Of a DNA stretch of 64,000 nt, positions 26,821 to 35,095 are shown in pieces (the stretch's first letter is position 1; each line of letters begins with the position of its first letter). Below the pieces are notes generated by a model. That model did not search any database, had not been told where the DNA came from, and saw only the letters and a program-made list of their open reading frames with translations. Source of the DNA: Pedobacter caeni (lineage in GTDB: Bacteria; Bacteroidota; Bacteroidia; Sphingobacteriales; Sphingobacteriaceae). Made by a program: the position numbers and the translations under genes. The stretch is from the NCBI RefSeq assembly GCF_900129215.1, contig NZ_FQUQ01000003.1, forward strand, positions 390,101-454,100. Direction: 5' to 3'.

Positions 26821-27861
26821 ATGATCAAATCATTTAGAAAGCTGTGTTCAGCAATCGCATTGCTGTTTTGTTTGATCCGGACGGCCTCGGGCCAGGAGCT
26901 GGAGCTTAAAGTTTTACAGTTAAACATCTGGCAGGAAGGAACACAGGTGCCTGGAGGATATGAGGGCATCGTTAACGAAATCGCAACCTTAAAGCCTGAC
27001 CTGATAACATTTAGTGAGGTGAGGAATTATAAGAATACCAGGTTTAACGAGCGCATACTGAAGGACCTTGCCCAAAAAGGACAGCAGTATTATTCTTTTT
27101 TCAGCAGTGGATCCGGCGTATTGAGCAAGTACCCGATTACGGATAGTAGCCTGGTATTTAAAGAAAAAGGAAGCATTTATAAATTGATCACTCAGATTGG
27201 AGGCAGGGAGATTGCCCTCTATTCTGCACACCTGGATTATGAGAATTATGCCGTTTATCTGCCAAGAGGGTATAGCGGAACGACCTGGAAAAAACTCAGC
27301 GCACCGGTATTGAACAGGGATACGGTCCTGGCGGATAACCTGGCTTCCAAAAGAGATGAAGCGATTCAAAGCTTTCTTACCGAAGCCAGGCAAGACCTTA
27401 AAAAAGGAAGACTGGTCTTTCTGGGAGGAGATTTTAACGAAGCTTCCCATTTAGACTGGGTGGCCTCCACAAAAGATAGTTTTGACCACAATGGGATGAT
27501 CATTCCATGGCAAAACTCTAAAACTTTGTACAAAAATGGCTTTAAAGACAGCTATCGCGTCATTCATCCTGATCCCTTAAACTATCCTGGTTTTACTTTT
27601 CCCTCAGACAACAAAGACCTGGAGGTAAAGAAAATGACCTGGGCACCGGATGCAGACGAAAGAGAACGCATCGACTTTATTTACTATTACCCGGACAGAG
27701 CCCTTAAACCGGTAAGTAGCTCGGTGGTTGGCCCTAAATCTTCCATCCTGAGAAATCAAAGGGTAGAGGAGCAGTCCAAAGACCATTTCATTACCCCGCA
27801 AGGTGTATGGCCAACAGACCATAAAGGGCTTCTGACAGTGTTTAAACTCCAACAGAAATAA
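26821..27861 (+). CDS. Secreted endonuclease/exonuclease/phosphatase (EEP) family protein
   Basis: 346 residues from the ATG that opens a signal peptide (MIKSFRKLCSAIALLFCLIR); the frame extends upstream, but into the susD terminator region. EEP-fold residues: LQLNIWQEG, the Glu of LITFSEVRN, YSAHLDYEN, the metal/catalytic GGDFNEASHLDW, and the final IDFIYYY plus WPTDHKGLL (catalytic His). The fold covers DNases, sphingomyelinases and inositol-phosphate phosphatases; the exact substrate is unknown. The position between SusCD and alkaline phosphatase suggests it cleaves an extracellular phosphodiester or phosphoester before uptake. Confidence 0.88.
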   Translation: MIKSFRKLCSAIALLFCLIRTASGQELELKVLQLNIWQEGTQVPGGYEGIVNEIATLKPDLITFSEVRNYKNTRFNERILKDLAQKGQQYYSFFSSGSGVLSKYPITDSSLVFKEKGSIYKLITQIGGREIALYSAHLDYENYAVYLPRGYSGTTWKKLSAPVLNRDTVLADNLASKRDEAIQSFLTEARQDLKKGRLVFLGGDFNEASHLDWVASTKDSFDHNGMIIPWQNSKTLYKNGFKDSYRVIHPDPLNYPGFTFPSDNKDLEVKKMTWAPDADERERIDFIYYYPDRALKPVSSSVVGPKSSILRNQRVEEQSKDHFITPQGVWPTDHKGLLTVFKLQQK

Positions 27862-27875
27862 CCTGAACTTTATTG

Positions 27876-27931
27876 TTAACAATACCTTAACGGGGAGTTA
27901 AGCCTGGATTCTCCTTAAGACTATATTTTTG
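27876..27931 (+). promoter_or_regulatory. Pho-box-like triple direct repeat plus -7 element, phosphatase promoter
   Basis: TTAAC at 27876, TTAAC at 27887 and TTAAG at 27898 (11-bp spacing), then TATTTTTG at 27924-27931 (TAnnTTTG). The third repeat to -7 distance is 26 bp, as at 19681-19736. The first 16 bases (TTAACAATACCTTAAC) are identical in both. The start codon is 16 nt after the -7 element. Binding by a PhoB/PhoP-type regulator is inferred. Confidence 0.75.
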
Positions 27932-27946
27932 CTCAAAACACACAGA

Positions 27947-29350
27947 ATGAATAGAAGATCATTATTAAAGGGAGGATTGCTGGCCGGATTGGGTTTGCCA
28001 TTTTTATCCGCAGGAGATGTACTGGCTAAACCAGGATCACTAAAGAAAAAAGCGAAGAACATCATCATGCTGGTGAGCGATGGAATGAGCCAGGGAACAT
28101 TGAATATGGCCGATCTTTATGCACAGCGTGCTTTTGGAAAAACGAGCACCTGGATGCAATTGTACCGGGATGCTAAAGTAACCCGTGGTTTGATGGATAC
28201 CGCATCTGCCAGCTCTATGGTCACTGATTCTGCTGCGGCAAGTTCCTCCTGGGGAGGAGGGATGCGGGTCAATAATGGCTCGCTGAACGTGGGTCCTAAA
28301 GGCGAAAAGCCACAACCGATCCTTCAGAAATTTAAAGAATCCGGTAAAAAAGTAGGCTGTGTAACTACTGTTCCGATCACACATGCTACTCCTGCAGGTT
28401 TTTGTGTAAACATCAATAGCCGCAATGGAATGGAAGAGATTGCAGAGATGTACCTCAACCTGAAGTTTGATGTGATGATGGGTGGTGGAGCCGATTATTT
28501 CGGACCAAAAAGAAAAGACGGAAGTTTACTTCCTAAATATTTAACCCAGGGCTTTAAAGTGGTAGAAAACAAATCAGAAATGATGGGTTATACTGGTACT
28601 AATCCTGTTTTAGGGATCTTTGCGGAAGATGGATTACCTTATGAAATCGACCGTAAAAATACGCCCCAACTGCTTAAAGATGTACCTTCTCTGGCAGAGA
28701 TGACCACTAAAGCCATCTCCCTGATGAAAGGCCATAAAGATGGTTTTGTATTGCAGGTGGAAGGTGGACGGGTAGACTGGGCCGCACATGGAAATGACAT
28801 CGGCGGACTGATCTTCGACCAGCTTGCCTTTGATGAAGCCGTTGCCGTAGCAATCGATTTTGCAGAAAAAGACGGAGAAACCCTGGTGATCATCACTACC
28901 GATCACGCCAATGCCAATCCGGGTTTATTCTCCGGCAGTAAGGCGGATAAAAACTTCGATAGCATTCAATTATTCAAACATAGCAATCAGTGGGTATTGA
29001 ACCAATTGAACCGGACTTCGAGCCCTGCTCAGGTGATTGAACTGATTAAAACCGGTCAGGGGATGCTGATTACAGATGTAGAAGCCAAAGACCTGTTGGT
29101 TCATTTCTCCGATATCCAGGAAGGACAATTGTACAATGATGCAAAATTACCTTTCTATGAAATGGCAAAGATGCAGTTTAAGCATACTTCTGTAGGATGG
29201 GCAGGAATGGACCATGCTGCGGATTTTGTAGAGATCGCCATGTTTGGCCCTGGTAGTGAGCAGTTAAAGCCACTCATCAAAAATACAGAGCTGCATAACA
29301 TGATGTTACAGGCCGCAGAAGTAGCCGAACATTTTTTAGTGAAGGCCTGA
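27947..29350 (+). CDS. Alkaline phosphatase, Tat-type signal
   Basis: 467 residues from the ATG at 27947. The N-terminus MNRRSLLKGGLLAGLGLPFL has a twin-arginine followed by a hydrophobic stretch. Alkaline phosphatase core residues are all visible: metal Asp in MLVSDGMSQG, nucleophile Ser in VTDSAAASS, QVEGGRVDWAAHGND (Glu, Asp, His ligands), TTDHANANPG (Asp-His) and the late His in GMDHAADFVE. It releases phosphate from phosphomonoesters in the periplasm or outside the cell. Its promoter matches the ECF sigma promoter, so it is a likely member of the same phosphate-starvation regulon. Confidence 0.93.
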   Translation: MNRRSLLKGGLLAGLGLPFLSAGDVLAKPGSLKKKAKNIIMLVSDGMSQGTLNMADLYAQRAFGKTSTWMQLYRDAKVTRGLMDTASASSMVTDSAAASSSWGGGMRVNNGSLNVGPKGEKPQPILQKFKESGKKVGCVTTVPITHATPAGFCVNINSRNGMEEIAEMYLNLKFDVMMGGGADYFGPKRKDGSLLPKYLTQGFKVVENKSEMMGYTGTNPVLGIFAEDGLPYEIDRKNTPQLLKDVPSLAEMTTKAISLMKGHKDGFVLQVEGGRVDWAAHGNDIGGLIFDQLAFDEAVAVAIDFAEKDGETLVIITTDHANANPGLFSGSKADKNFDSIQLFKHSNQWVLNQLNRTSSPAQVIELIKTGQGMLITDVEAKDLLVHFSDIQEGQLYNDAKLPFYEMAKMQFKHTSVGWAGMDHAADFVEIAMFGPGSEQLKPLIKNTELHNMMLQAAEVAEHFLVKA

Positions 29351-29360
29351 AATTAAAATA

Positions 29361-29397
29361 ACATTACCTTTGGCGATTATTTAGCCGAAGGTAATGT
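29361..29397 (+). promoter_or_regulatory. Hairpin covering the rlmF start codon
   Basis: ACATTACCTTTGGC (29361-29374) pairs with GCCGAAGGTAATGT (29384-29397) over 14 bp with a single G-U pair and a 9-nt loop. The ATG of rlmF (29394-29396) is inside the 3' arm. It could terminate the phosphatase transcript or block rlmF translation when transcribed from upstream. Confidence 0.6.
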
Positions 29398-30335
29398 CTA
29401 TAGAAAAACAAGTCTTACACCCAAGAAACAAGCATCGTTCCCGGTATGATTTTCCGGAACTGATTAAAAGTCTTCCGGAATTACGTCCTTTTGTGGCCAT
29501 CAATCCCTATGGTGATGAATCGATAGATTTTTCAGATCCTGTTGCGGTGAAACTGTTGAATAAGGCATTGCTGAAACATTTCTATCAGATTGAGCATTGG
29601 GATATTCCTGAGGGATATCTATGCCCGCCTATTCCGGGAAGAGCAGATTATATTCATTACCTGGCGGATTTGCTGGCTTCGGTAAACGGAGGCGTAATTC
29701 CCACAGGGAAAAACATTAAAGGACTGGATATCGGTCTGGGTGCAAACTGTATCTATCCGATCATTGGCCATCAGGAATATGGATGGACCTTTGCCGGATC
29801 TGACGTGGACACCTATGCAATTAAATCTGCAAAGAACATTGCCTCCATCAACCCCTCATTAGCTGCTGCAGTATTTCCAAGGTTGCAGAGCAATAAAAAC
29901 CATATTTTTAAGGGTGTGGTAAAACCGGGAGAGAGTTTTGATTTTACCTTGTGTAATCCTCCTTTCCATGCTTCTGCTGAGGAGGCTCAGGCGGGAAGTC
30001 AGCGTAAACTGAGAAATCTGGGTAAGCAGAAAGGAAAGTCCACTGTGCTTAACTTTGGAGGCCAGCAGGCAGAACTTTGGTGCGAAGGTGGAGAAGTGGG
30101 GTTTATCCGGAAGATGATCGAAGAGAGCACCGCTTTAGGAAAACAGTGTTTCTGGTTTACTACCCTCGTTTCAAAAAGCATGAATGTCCCTTTTATTTAT
30201 GGTTCACTGGAAAGACAGCGGCCGATAGAGATCCGGACGATAGAAATGGCTCAGGGGCAGAAAATCAGCCGCTTTATGGCCTGGACTTTTCTCACACCTG
30301 AAGAACAGAACAACTGGAAAAAAAGCAGGTGGTAA
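29394..30335 (+). CDS. rlmF: 23S rRNA (adenine(1618)-N6)-methyltransferase RlmF
   Basis: 313 residues. Family N-terminus LHPRNKHRSRYDFPELIKSL, SAM-binding motif LDIGLGANCIYPIIG, acidic loop GSDVDTYAIKSAKNIA, and catalytic TLCNPPFHASAEEA (NPPF typical of N6-adenine methyltransferases). It modifies A1618 of 23S rRNA (E. coli numbering). It follows the alkaline phosphatase gene by 43 bp. The start codon is held in a 14-bp stem (29361-29397), which is unusual. Confidence 0.93.
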   Translation: MSIEKQVLHPRNKHRSRYDFPELIKSLPELRPFVAINPYGDESIDFSDPVAVKLLNKALLKHFYQIEHWDIPEGYLCPPIPGRADYIHYLADLLASVNGGVIPTGKNIKGLDIGLGANCIYPIIGHQEYGWTFAGSDVDTYAIKSAKNIASINPSLAAAVFPRLQSNKNHIFKGVVKPGESFDFTLCNPPFHASAEEAQAGSQRKLRNLGKQKGKSTVLNFGGQQAELWCEGGEVGFIRKMIEESTALGKQCFWFTTLVSKSMNVPFIYGSLERQRPIEIRTIEMAQGQKISRFMAWTFLTPEEQNNWKKSRW

Positions 30336-30341
30336 GCCTGT

Positions 30342-30659
30342 TTAAGGAAGCGGATTAAAAACAGATACCGCAGCTTTTTTATTTTTGAAAGAGCCAATGA
30401 GTTCGCCAGTCTCTATATGTTTGAAAAGCAGGGAATCACTTTCTTTAAAGCGTCTTTTGAGCATATAGTAGAGGTGGAGGCATTTGATCCAGTTTAAAGC
30501 GGTCGCCTTATCCTTCCAGATATCAGGATATAAATATATCTCCTTTTCTTCCAGACGGATCAGGTTCTTCTCTTCCAGCTCTTTTACATTGGCAATGATC
30601 TTAGCGGTCTGAGCAGCCAGATTTGCCGTATTTTGGACTTTCTTCTTTGCGTAGATCAT
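30342..30659 (-). CDS. Small uncharacterised protein downstream of DUF2130 gene
   Basis: 105 residues from the ATG at 30659 (a TTG one codon earlier is also possible). A basic, helical, soluble protein: Lys/Ala-rich start (MIYAKKKVQNTANLAAQTAK), a middle resembling a short winged-helix (LEEKNLIRLEEKEIYLYPDI), then LHLYYMLKRRFKES. No named family recognised. It lies 12 bp after the DUF2130 gene on the same strand, so the two probably form an operon and may act together. It converges with rlmF, leaving 6 bp between the stops. Confidence 0.6.
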   Translation of the reverse strand: MIYAKKKVQNTANLAAQTAKIIANVKELEEKNLIRLEEKEIYLYPDIWKDKATALNWIKCLHLYYMLKRRFKESDSLLFKHIETGELIGSFKNKKAAVSVFNPLP

Positions 30660-30671
30660 CAATAGAAAATA

Positions 30672-31964
30672 TTATTCCAGCAATAGTGCATCATCATCCT
30701 CTTCATCATCAGTGAGACTGAGCTGAATGGTATCTGTACCAGCAATTCCTTCTATAGAACCACGGATATGTGCGGCATTCAGCATCACCTTTTCCAATTG
30801 TTTTTCACGGGCTTTCCAAAGTTTCTCCATGGCATCTCTTTCCTTTTGGATGGAAAGTCTCATGCTCATGAAACCCTCTCTGATGGCTTTCCATTGTTCG
30901 GAAAACTCATTGCTGGTGAGGTAATCGTATAACATGTGCATTTTGTCGCCACGGTTTTCCTGAGATTTAACGGCGCCAAATAATTTCACAATGCCGTCTC
31001 TAAGGATGTAGGAGACTGCTTTTACCTCATCAAAAGAACAGATCCATACGCCGTCTTTTTCTCCGAAACAATCCATGCCTTTAGGATAGGCCTGGGTAAC
31101 AATTACTGCCACATCAACACCCATGCTGCGCATGTCTTTTTTCAGCTTCTCAATCCATTCCATAGAGAAGTCTTTGGTACGCTTGCTCTCATAGATGATC
31201 TTGCCGCAATCCTGTCCGAATTGATTTCTGACATGGTGTACACAATCTGCTCCTCTTACCCCTTTGCCGACTTCAGTAATGAGGTCAAAAGGAAAAGCAT
31301 TGCGCAAGAGCTCTTCCAGGATCAGCTCCTGAACCTCGCCTTGCAATTGCATAGAGCCTTGCTCGGCTTTACGCTTCATCTCTTCGGCCAGTTTTTTCTG
31401 ATCGTCGAGTTGTTTTTCCAGTTCTTTTACCCGGAGCTGGTGTTCTGTATCTTTAAGGTTATTTTTCTCTGTTTCCTGCTTTCTGATCTGCTCCACCATT
31501 TCTGCGCGTTGCTCCTGAAGTTTGCGTTGAAGCTGGATTTCCATTTCTTCTTCTTTTTCCTTCATTGCTTTTTCCTTCATCAGGAAATCAAGCTCTTTGG
31601 CGCGGGCAAGCTTCAGTTTCTCTTCACTCTCTTTATTGGCATTGTCCATCATTTGAAGCTTATTCTCAAAATCACTGGCAATGCTTTTTCTTAAGGTCTC
31701 TTCCAGGGCAGTCTGGAGCACTTTTTTTTCTTCCGCAAGCTTTTGTTCAAATGCCTGGGCCTGGAGCTTGTGCTGCTGCTCAAATACCTGCTCCTGCTGT
31801 TTCTGCTGCTGACTGATCTCATTCAGTTTTTTATTGTATTCTTCGTCCTTTTGCTTGGTAAAAGTGACCATCTTCTCTCTGAGGTCTTTTTTATATTCCT
31901 CAGCCATTACCTCTTCTATTGGAAAAGTGTGCGCACAATTAGGGCATTTTATTTCTGTTGACAT
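30672..31964 (-). CDS. DUF2130 family protein (coiled coil plus putative PD-(D/E)xK nuclease-like core)
   Basis: 430 residues. An N-terminal CPNC knuckle (residues about 7-10), then a long coiled coil from about 20 to 215 (Glu/Lys/Gln repeats), then the DUF2130 domain: GKGVRGADCVHHVRNQ, KIIYESKRTKDFSMEWIEKL, DVAVIVTQAYPKGMDC. The D...ExK arrangement (GADC...YESK) is what leads me to a restriction-nuclease-like fold; catalytic activity is inference. C-terminal helices follow and the protein ends acidic. The gene is upstream of a small unknown gene with a 12-bp gap. Confidence 0.85.
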   Translation of the reverse strand: MSTEIKCPNCAHTFPIEEVMAEEYKKDLREKMVTFTKQKDEEYNKKLNEISQQQKQQEQVFEQQHKLQAQAFEQKLAEEKKVLQTALEETLRKSIASDFENKLQMMDNANKESEEKLKLARAKELDFLMKEKAMKEKEEEMEIQLQRKLQEQRAEMVEQIRKQETEKNNLKDTEHQLRVKELEKQLDDQKKLAEEMKRKAEQGSMQLQGEVQELILEELLRNAFPFDLITEVGKGVRGADCVHHVRNQFGQDCGKIIYESKRTKDFSMEWIEKLKKDMRSMGVDVAVIVTQAYPKGMDCFGEKDGVWICSFDEVKAVSYILRDGIVKLFGAVKSQENRGDKMHMLYDYLTSNEFSEQWKAIREGFMSMRLSIQKERDAMEKLWKAREKQLEKVMLNAAHIRGSIEGIAGTDTIQLSLTDDEEDDDALLLE

Positions 31965-32013
31965 ATCTTGAATGTAATGGGAACGGATGAATTGAATGAA
32001 TACAAATTTACGA

Positions 32014-32676
32014 CTATCTCTTTACAAACAAACTTTCTGCAAACTTCATAGATACATTTCGTGGTTCTTCATCTGCGATCTGTATGCTCAAAGAACCGTC
32101 AAAGTCGATGCGTTCCAGGACTTTGATTGCAGTACCGATGGTGATGGAAAGCTTTTCCAGGTATTGAAGAAATACAGTGGAGGTATCTTTCACGGCAACA
32201 ACTTTACATAATTCATCTTCTTTCAGTTCCGAAAGTAAAACCTTATCAATGCTGGGGATTTCTCCGTTTGCCTTAGGAATGGGATCGCCATGCGGATCAA
32301 ACTCCGGGAAATTTAGAAACTCTTCGAGCTTGTCTACCAGCTTGGCCGACTGGATATGTTCCAGTTGTTCTGCCACTTCATGGACCTCATCCCAGCTGAA
32401 ATCCAGCTTTTCATATAAAAAAGTTTCCCATAAACGGTGTTTCCTTAAAATCGCTATTCCATTTTGCTTCCCGGTTTCGGTGAGCAATATCTTCCCGTAT
32501 TTCTTATAGGTCACCAGTTCCTTTTCCTTCAGCTTTTTCAACATGTCTGTGGCTGTGGCAGGTTTAACCCCCAGATAAGCGGCCATTTCATTGGTTCCGG
32601 CTTCAGGTTTATCCTCATTCTGAAAGCTCAGTTTTAATAAAGCCTTTAAATAGTTTTCTTCCGTGTAAGATAGCAT
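32014..32676 (-). CDS. DtxR-family metal-dependent transcriptional regulator
   Basis: 220 residues from the ATG at 32676 (MLSYTEENYLKALL). Winged helix (TNEMAAYLGVKPATATDMLK, then GKILLTETG), metal-binding/dimer domain (HRLWETFLYEKLDFSWDEVH, AEQLEHIQS, DPHGDPIP) and a FeoA-like SH3 domain at the C-terminus. By eye, the DtxR Cys ligand position holds Glu (EQLEH), as in MntR, while the N-terminal ligand position holds Asn. This leaves Mn versus Fe undecided. It is divergent from a TonB receptor whose promoter contains a DtxR-type palindrome (32714-32729), the likely target. A TATATTTG element lies only 4 nt before its start. Confidence 0.9.
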   Translation of the reverse strand: MLSYTEENYLKALLKLSFQNEDKPEAGTNEMAAYLGVKPATATDMLKKLKEKELVTYKKYGKILLTETGKQNGIAILRKHRLWETFLYEKLDFSWDEVHEVAEQLEHIQSAKLVDKLEEFLNFPEFDPHGDPIPKANGEIPSIDKVLLSELKEDELCKVVAVKDTSTVFLQYLEKLSITIGTAIKVLERIDFDGSLSIQIADEEPRNVSMKFAESLFVKR

Positions 32677-32680
32677 GCTG

Positions 32681-32688
32681 CAAATATA
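32681..32688 (-). promoter_or_regulatory. -7 element almost touching the dtxR-family start codon
   Basis: Minus-strand TATATTTG, separated from the ATG at 32676 by 4 nt. Transcription would begin at or within a few bases of the start codon, so the mRNA would be leaderless or nearly so. No well-spaced TTTG -33 box is seen. Confidence 0.4.
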
Positions 32689-32710
32689 AAACAATAAATG
32701 TCAAATTATA

Positions 32711-32742
32711 TTTGTTAGACTAATCTAACTTTTATAGTTTTG
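32711..32742 (+). promoter_or_regulatory. TonB-receptor promoter with DtxR-type operator between -33 and -7
   Basis: TTTG (32711-32714), 20-bp spacer, TAGTTTTG (32735-32742): a full Bacteroidota promoter. The spacer holds the palindrome GTTAGA-CTAA-TCTAAC (32714-32729) with perfect 6-bp arms, resembling DtxR/IdeR boxes. A repressor bound there would block the promoter. The divergent DtxR-family gene is the obvious candidate. Confidence 0.75.
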
Positions 32743-32824
32743 TGATGTAATTATGGAAGTTAGATGAACTGGCCAGTTCTGATATTCGGATAACAACACA
32801 CATTTTAAAAAACAAAACATACTA

Positions 32825-35071
32825 ATGAAAGCTATCTCTATTCGAGCCGCCACCACAATCTTATTTATATTTTTTGCAATGTCCGTTTGGGCACAAACAG
32901 GAAGTATTGAAGGAAAAGTCATTTCTGAGGGCAGTCCGCTTCCTCAGGTCAACATCAGCCTGCAGGGAACCAGCTCCATTATCATGACCGATAGTGCTGG
33001 TGTATATAAAATGGTTGCAATTGCTGCGGGAACCTATAAAGTACAGGCCAGTGCAGTTGGCTTCAGAAAAATGAGCAAGACCATTATCCTGAAAAAAGGA
33101 GAACAGTTAAAACTGGACTTCGACCTGAGTAATTTTCAGAACGACCTGAATGAAGTGGTCGTAACCGGGACGCTAAAGGAAGTAAACCGGCTGGAAAGCC
33201 CGGTGCCGGTAGAAGTATATACTCCTGCCTTTTTTAGAAAAAATCCCACACCCAGTATTTTTGAGGCCCTACAAAACGTAAACGGTGTCAGGCCACAGCT
33301 GAATTGTAATATTTGCAATACCGGAGATATCCACATCAATGGATTAGAAGGTCCCTATACCATGATCCTGATTGATGGGATGCCCATTGTGAGTAGTTTA
33401 TCTACGGTGTATGGCCTTTCAGGAATCCCCAATTCCCTGGTAGAGCAAATTGAAGTGGTAAAAGGGCCGGCCTCTTCTCTTTATGGAAGTGAAGCCGTCG
33501 GGGGACTGATCAATATCATCACCAAAAAACCTCAAAATGCACCCTTGTTCTCTGCGGATGTCTTTGGGACGACCTATCAGGAGTTCAATGCAGACCTTGG
33601 CTTAAAAACCAAAGTAGGTTCTGCTACTGCATTAACCGGGGTCAATTATTTTAAATTCGGAAATGTGGTTGACCATAACCATGATAATTTTACCGATGTT
33701 ACTTTACAGGACAGGGTCTCTGTTTTTCAGAAATGGAATTTTCAACGCAAAGATAACCGCTTGTTTACCATAGCCGGACGTTATTTGTATGAAGACAGAT
33801 GGGGAGGAGAAACGAATTGGAACAAGTCCTACCGCGGTGGGGACCAGGTTTACGGAGAAAGTATTTATACCAAAAGATGGGAGTTTCTCGGAAATTATCA
33901 GCTTCCTGTAAAGGAGAAGATCTTCCTTGCCTTTTCTTACAACAACCATGATCAGGATAGCCGTTATGGCACCAAATCTTATATTGCCACCCAGAAGGTT
34001 GGCTTCGGACAACTGACCTGGGACAAGAAATTAAAGAACCATGATTTGCTGGTTGGCGCTGCATTGCGCTATACCTATTATGACGACAATACTCCGGCTA
34101 CAGAGCTGAATAACCCCGCAAAAAACATCTGGCTGCCTGGTGTCTTTGTGCAGGATGAAATCACAATTGCACCAAAGCATAAATTCCTGGCAGGCTTCCG
34201 TTATGATTATAACTCTTTACATGGAAATATCTTCACTCCAAGATTTGCGTATAAATGGAACCTGAACGATAACAATATCCTCCGTTTAAATGCAGGTACA
34301 GGTTTCAGGGTGGTGAATATCTTTACCGAAGACCATGCTGCGTTAACAGGAGCAAGGGATGTGGTGATTGTCAGTCAGCTTAAGCCTGAGAAGTCCTATA
34401 ATGTAAACCTGAATTACCTGAGGAAAATGTATGCTGCTGATGGAACTTTCTTTGGAATTGAGGCTTCGGCATTTTATACTTATTTCAATAATAAAATTAA
34501 TGGCAACTATGATATTGATCCCAACAAGATCATTTATAACAACCTGGACGGTTATGCGGTAAGTAAAGGTTTGACTGCCAATGTGGACATTGCCTTGAAT
34601 AACGGGTTGAAATTCGTATTGGGTGCAACCTATCAGGATGTGGCGACTTATGAGAAAGGTGTCAAAAAGCAACAAATCCTGACAGAAAAATTCTCGGGAA
34701 ACTGGGCCGTATCCTATAAAATAAGAAAGCTGGACCTTGGAATCGACTATACGGGAAACATTTACAGCCCGATGCGTCTGCCATTAGTGGGGCCTTCAGA
34801 CCCAAGAAGGGAGTTTTCTCCGGTATGGAGTATTCAGAATATCCAATTCACTTACAGCGGCTTCAAGAGGTTTGAGCTTTATGGAGGGATAAAAAATTTA
34901 CTTAACTGGACCCCAAACAGAGGAAATCCATTTATCATTGCCGGTGCGAACAATCCCTTTGATAAACCCGACGTGAGCACTCCTTATGGGCTATCTTTTG
35001 ACCCGGCTTATGTCTATGGACCGAATCAGAATATCAGGGGATTTTTTGGCATCAGGTATACTATAAAATAA
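32825..35071 (+). CDS. TonB-dependent receptor, probably for metal or metal chelate
   Basis: 748 residues: signal peptide ending in SVWAQ, carboxypeptidase-regulatory-like domain (TGSIEGKVISEGSPLPQVNI), TonB box-like region (LNEVVVTGT), plug domain (IFEALQNVNGVRPQLNCNIC, GLEGPYTMILIDGMPIV, VKGPASSLYGSEAVGGLINI) and a barrel. The plug carries a CNIC cysteine pair (CxxC) near residues 159-162. A metal or metallophore ligand is inferred from the divergent DtxR regulator and the operator in its promoter. It is not part of a SusCD pair. The next gene starts 24 bp downstream on the same strand. Confidence 0.9.
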   Translation: MKAISIRAATTILFIFFAMSVWAQTGSIEGKVISEGSPLPQVNISLQGTSSIIMTDSAGVYKMVAIAAGTYKVQASAVGFRKMSKTIILKKGEQLKLDFDLSNFQNDLNEVVVTGTLKEVNRLESPVPVEVYTPAFFRKNPTPSIFEALQNVNGVRPQLNCNICNTGDIHINGLEGPYTMILIDGMPIVSSLSTVYGLSGIPNSLVEQIEVVKGPASSLYGSEAVGGLINIITKKPQNAPLFSADVFGTTYQEFNADLGLKTKVGSATALTGVNYFKFGNVVDHNHDNFTDVTLQDRVSVFQKWNFQRKDNRLFTIAGRYLYEDRWGGETNWNKSYRGGDQVYGESIYTKRWEFLGNYQLPVKEKIFLAFSYNNHDQDSRYGTKSYIATQKVGFGQLTWDKKLKNHDLLVGAALRYTYYDDNTPATELNNPAKNIWLPGVFVQDEITIAPKHKFLAGFRYDYNSLHGNIFTPRFAYKWNLNDNNILRLNAGTGFRVVNIFTEDHAALTGARDVVIVSQLKPEKSYNVNLNYLRKMYAADGTFFGIEASAFYTYFNNKINGNYDIDPNKIIYNNLDGYAVSKGLTANVDIALNNGLKFVLGATYQDVATYEKGVKKQQILTEKFSGNWAVSYKIRKLDLGIDYTGNIYSPMRLPLVGPSDPRREFSPVWSIQNIQFTYSGFKRFELYGGIKNLLNWTPNRGNPFIIAGANNPFDKPDVSTPYGLSFDPAYVYGPNQNIRGFFGIRYTIK

Positions 35072-35095
35072 ACATGAATAGCTTAACTTTATGGC

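Noticed and set aside
27929..27946. TTG at 27929 as start of the alkaline phosphatase gene
   Set aside because: It would place the start inside the -7 element. The ATG at 27947 directly opens the twin-arginine signal peptide.
31221..31694. 157-codon Phe/Leu-rich frame opposite the DUF2130 coiled coil
   Set aside because: Antisense of a Glu/Lys-rich coiled coil always yields Phe/Leu-rich frames. It is not a membrane protein gene.
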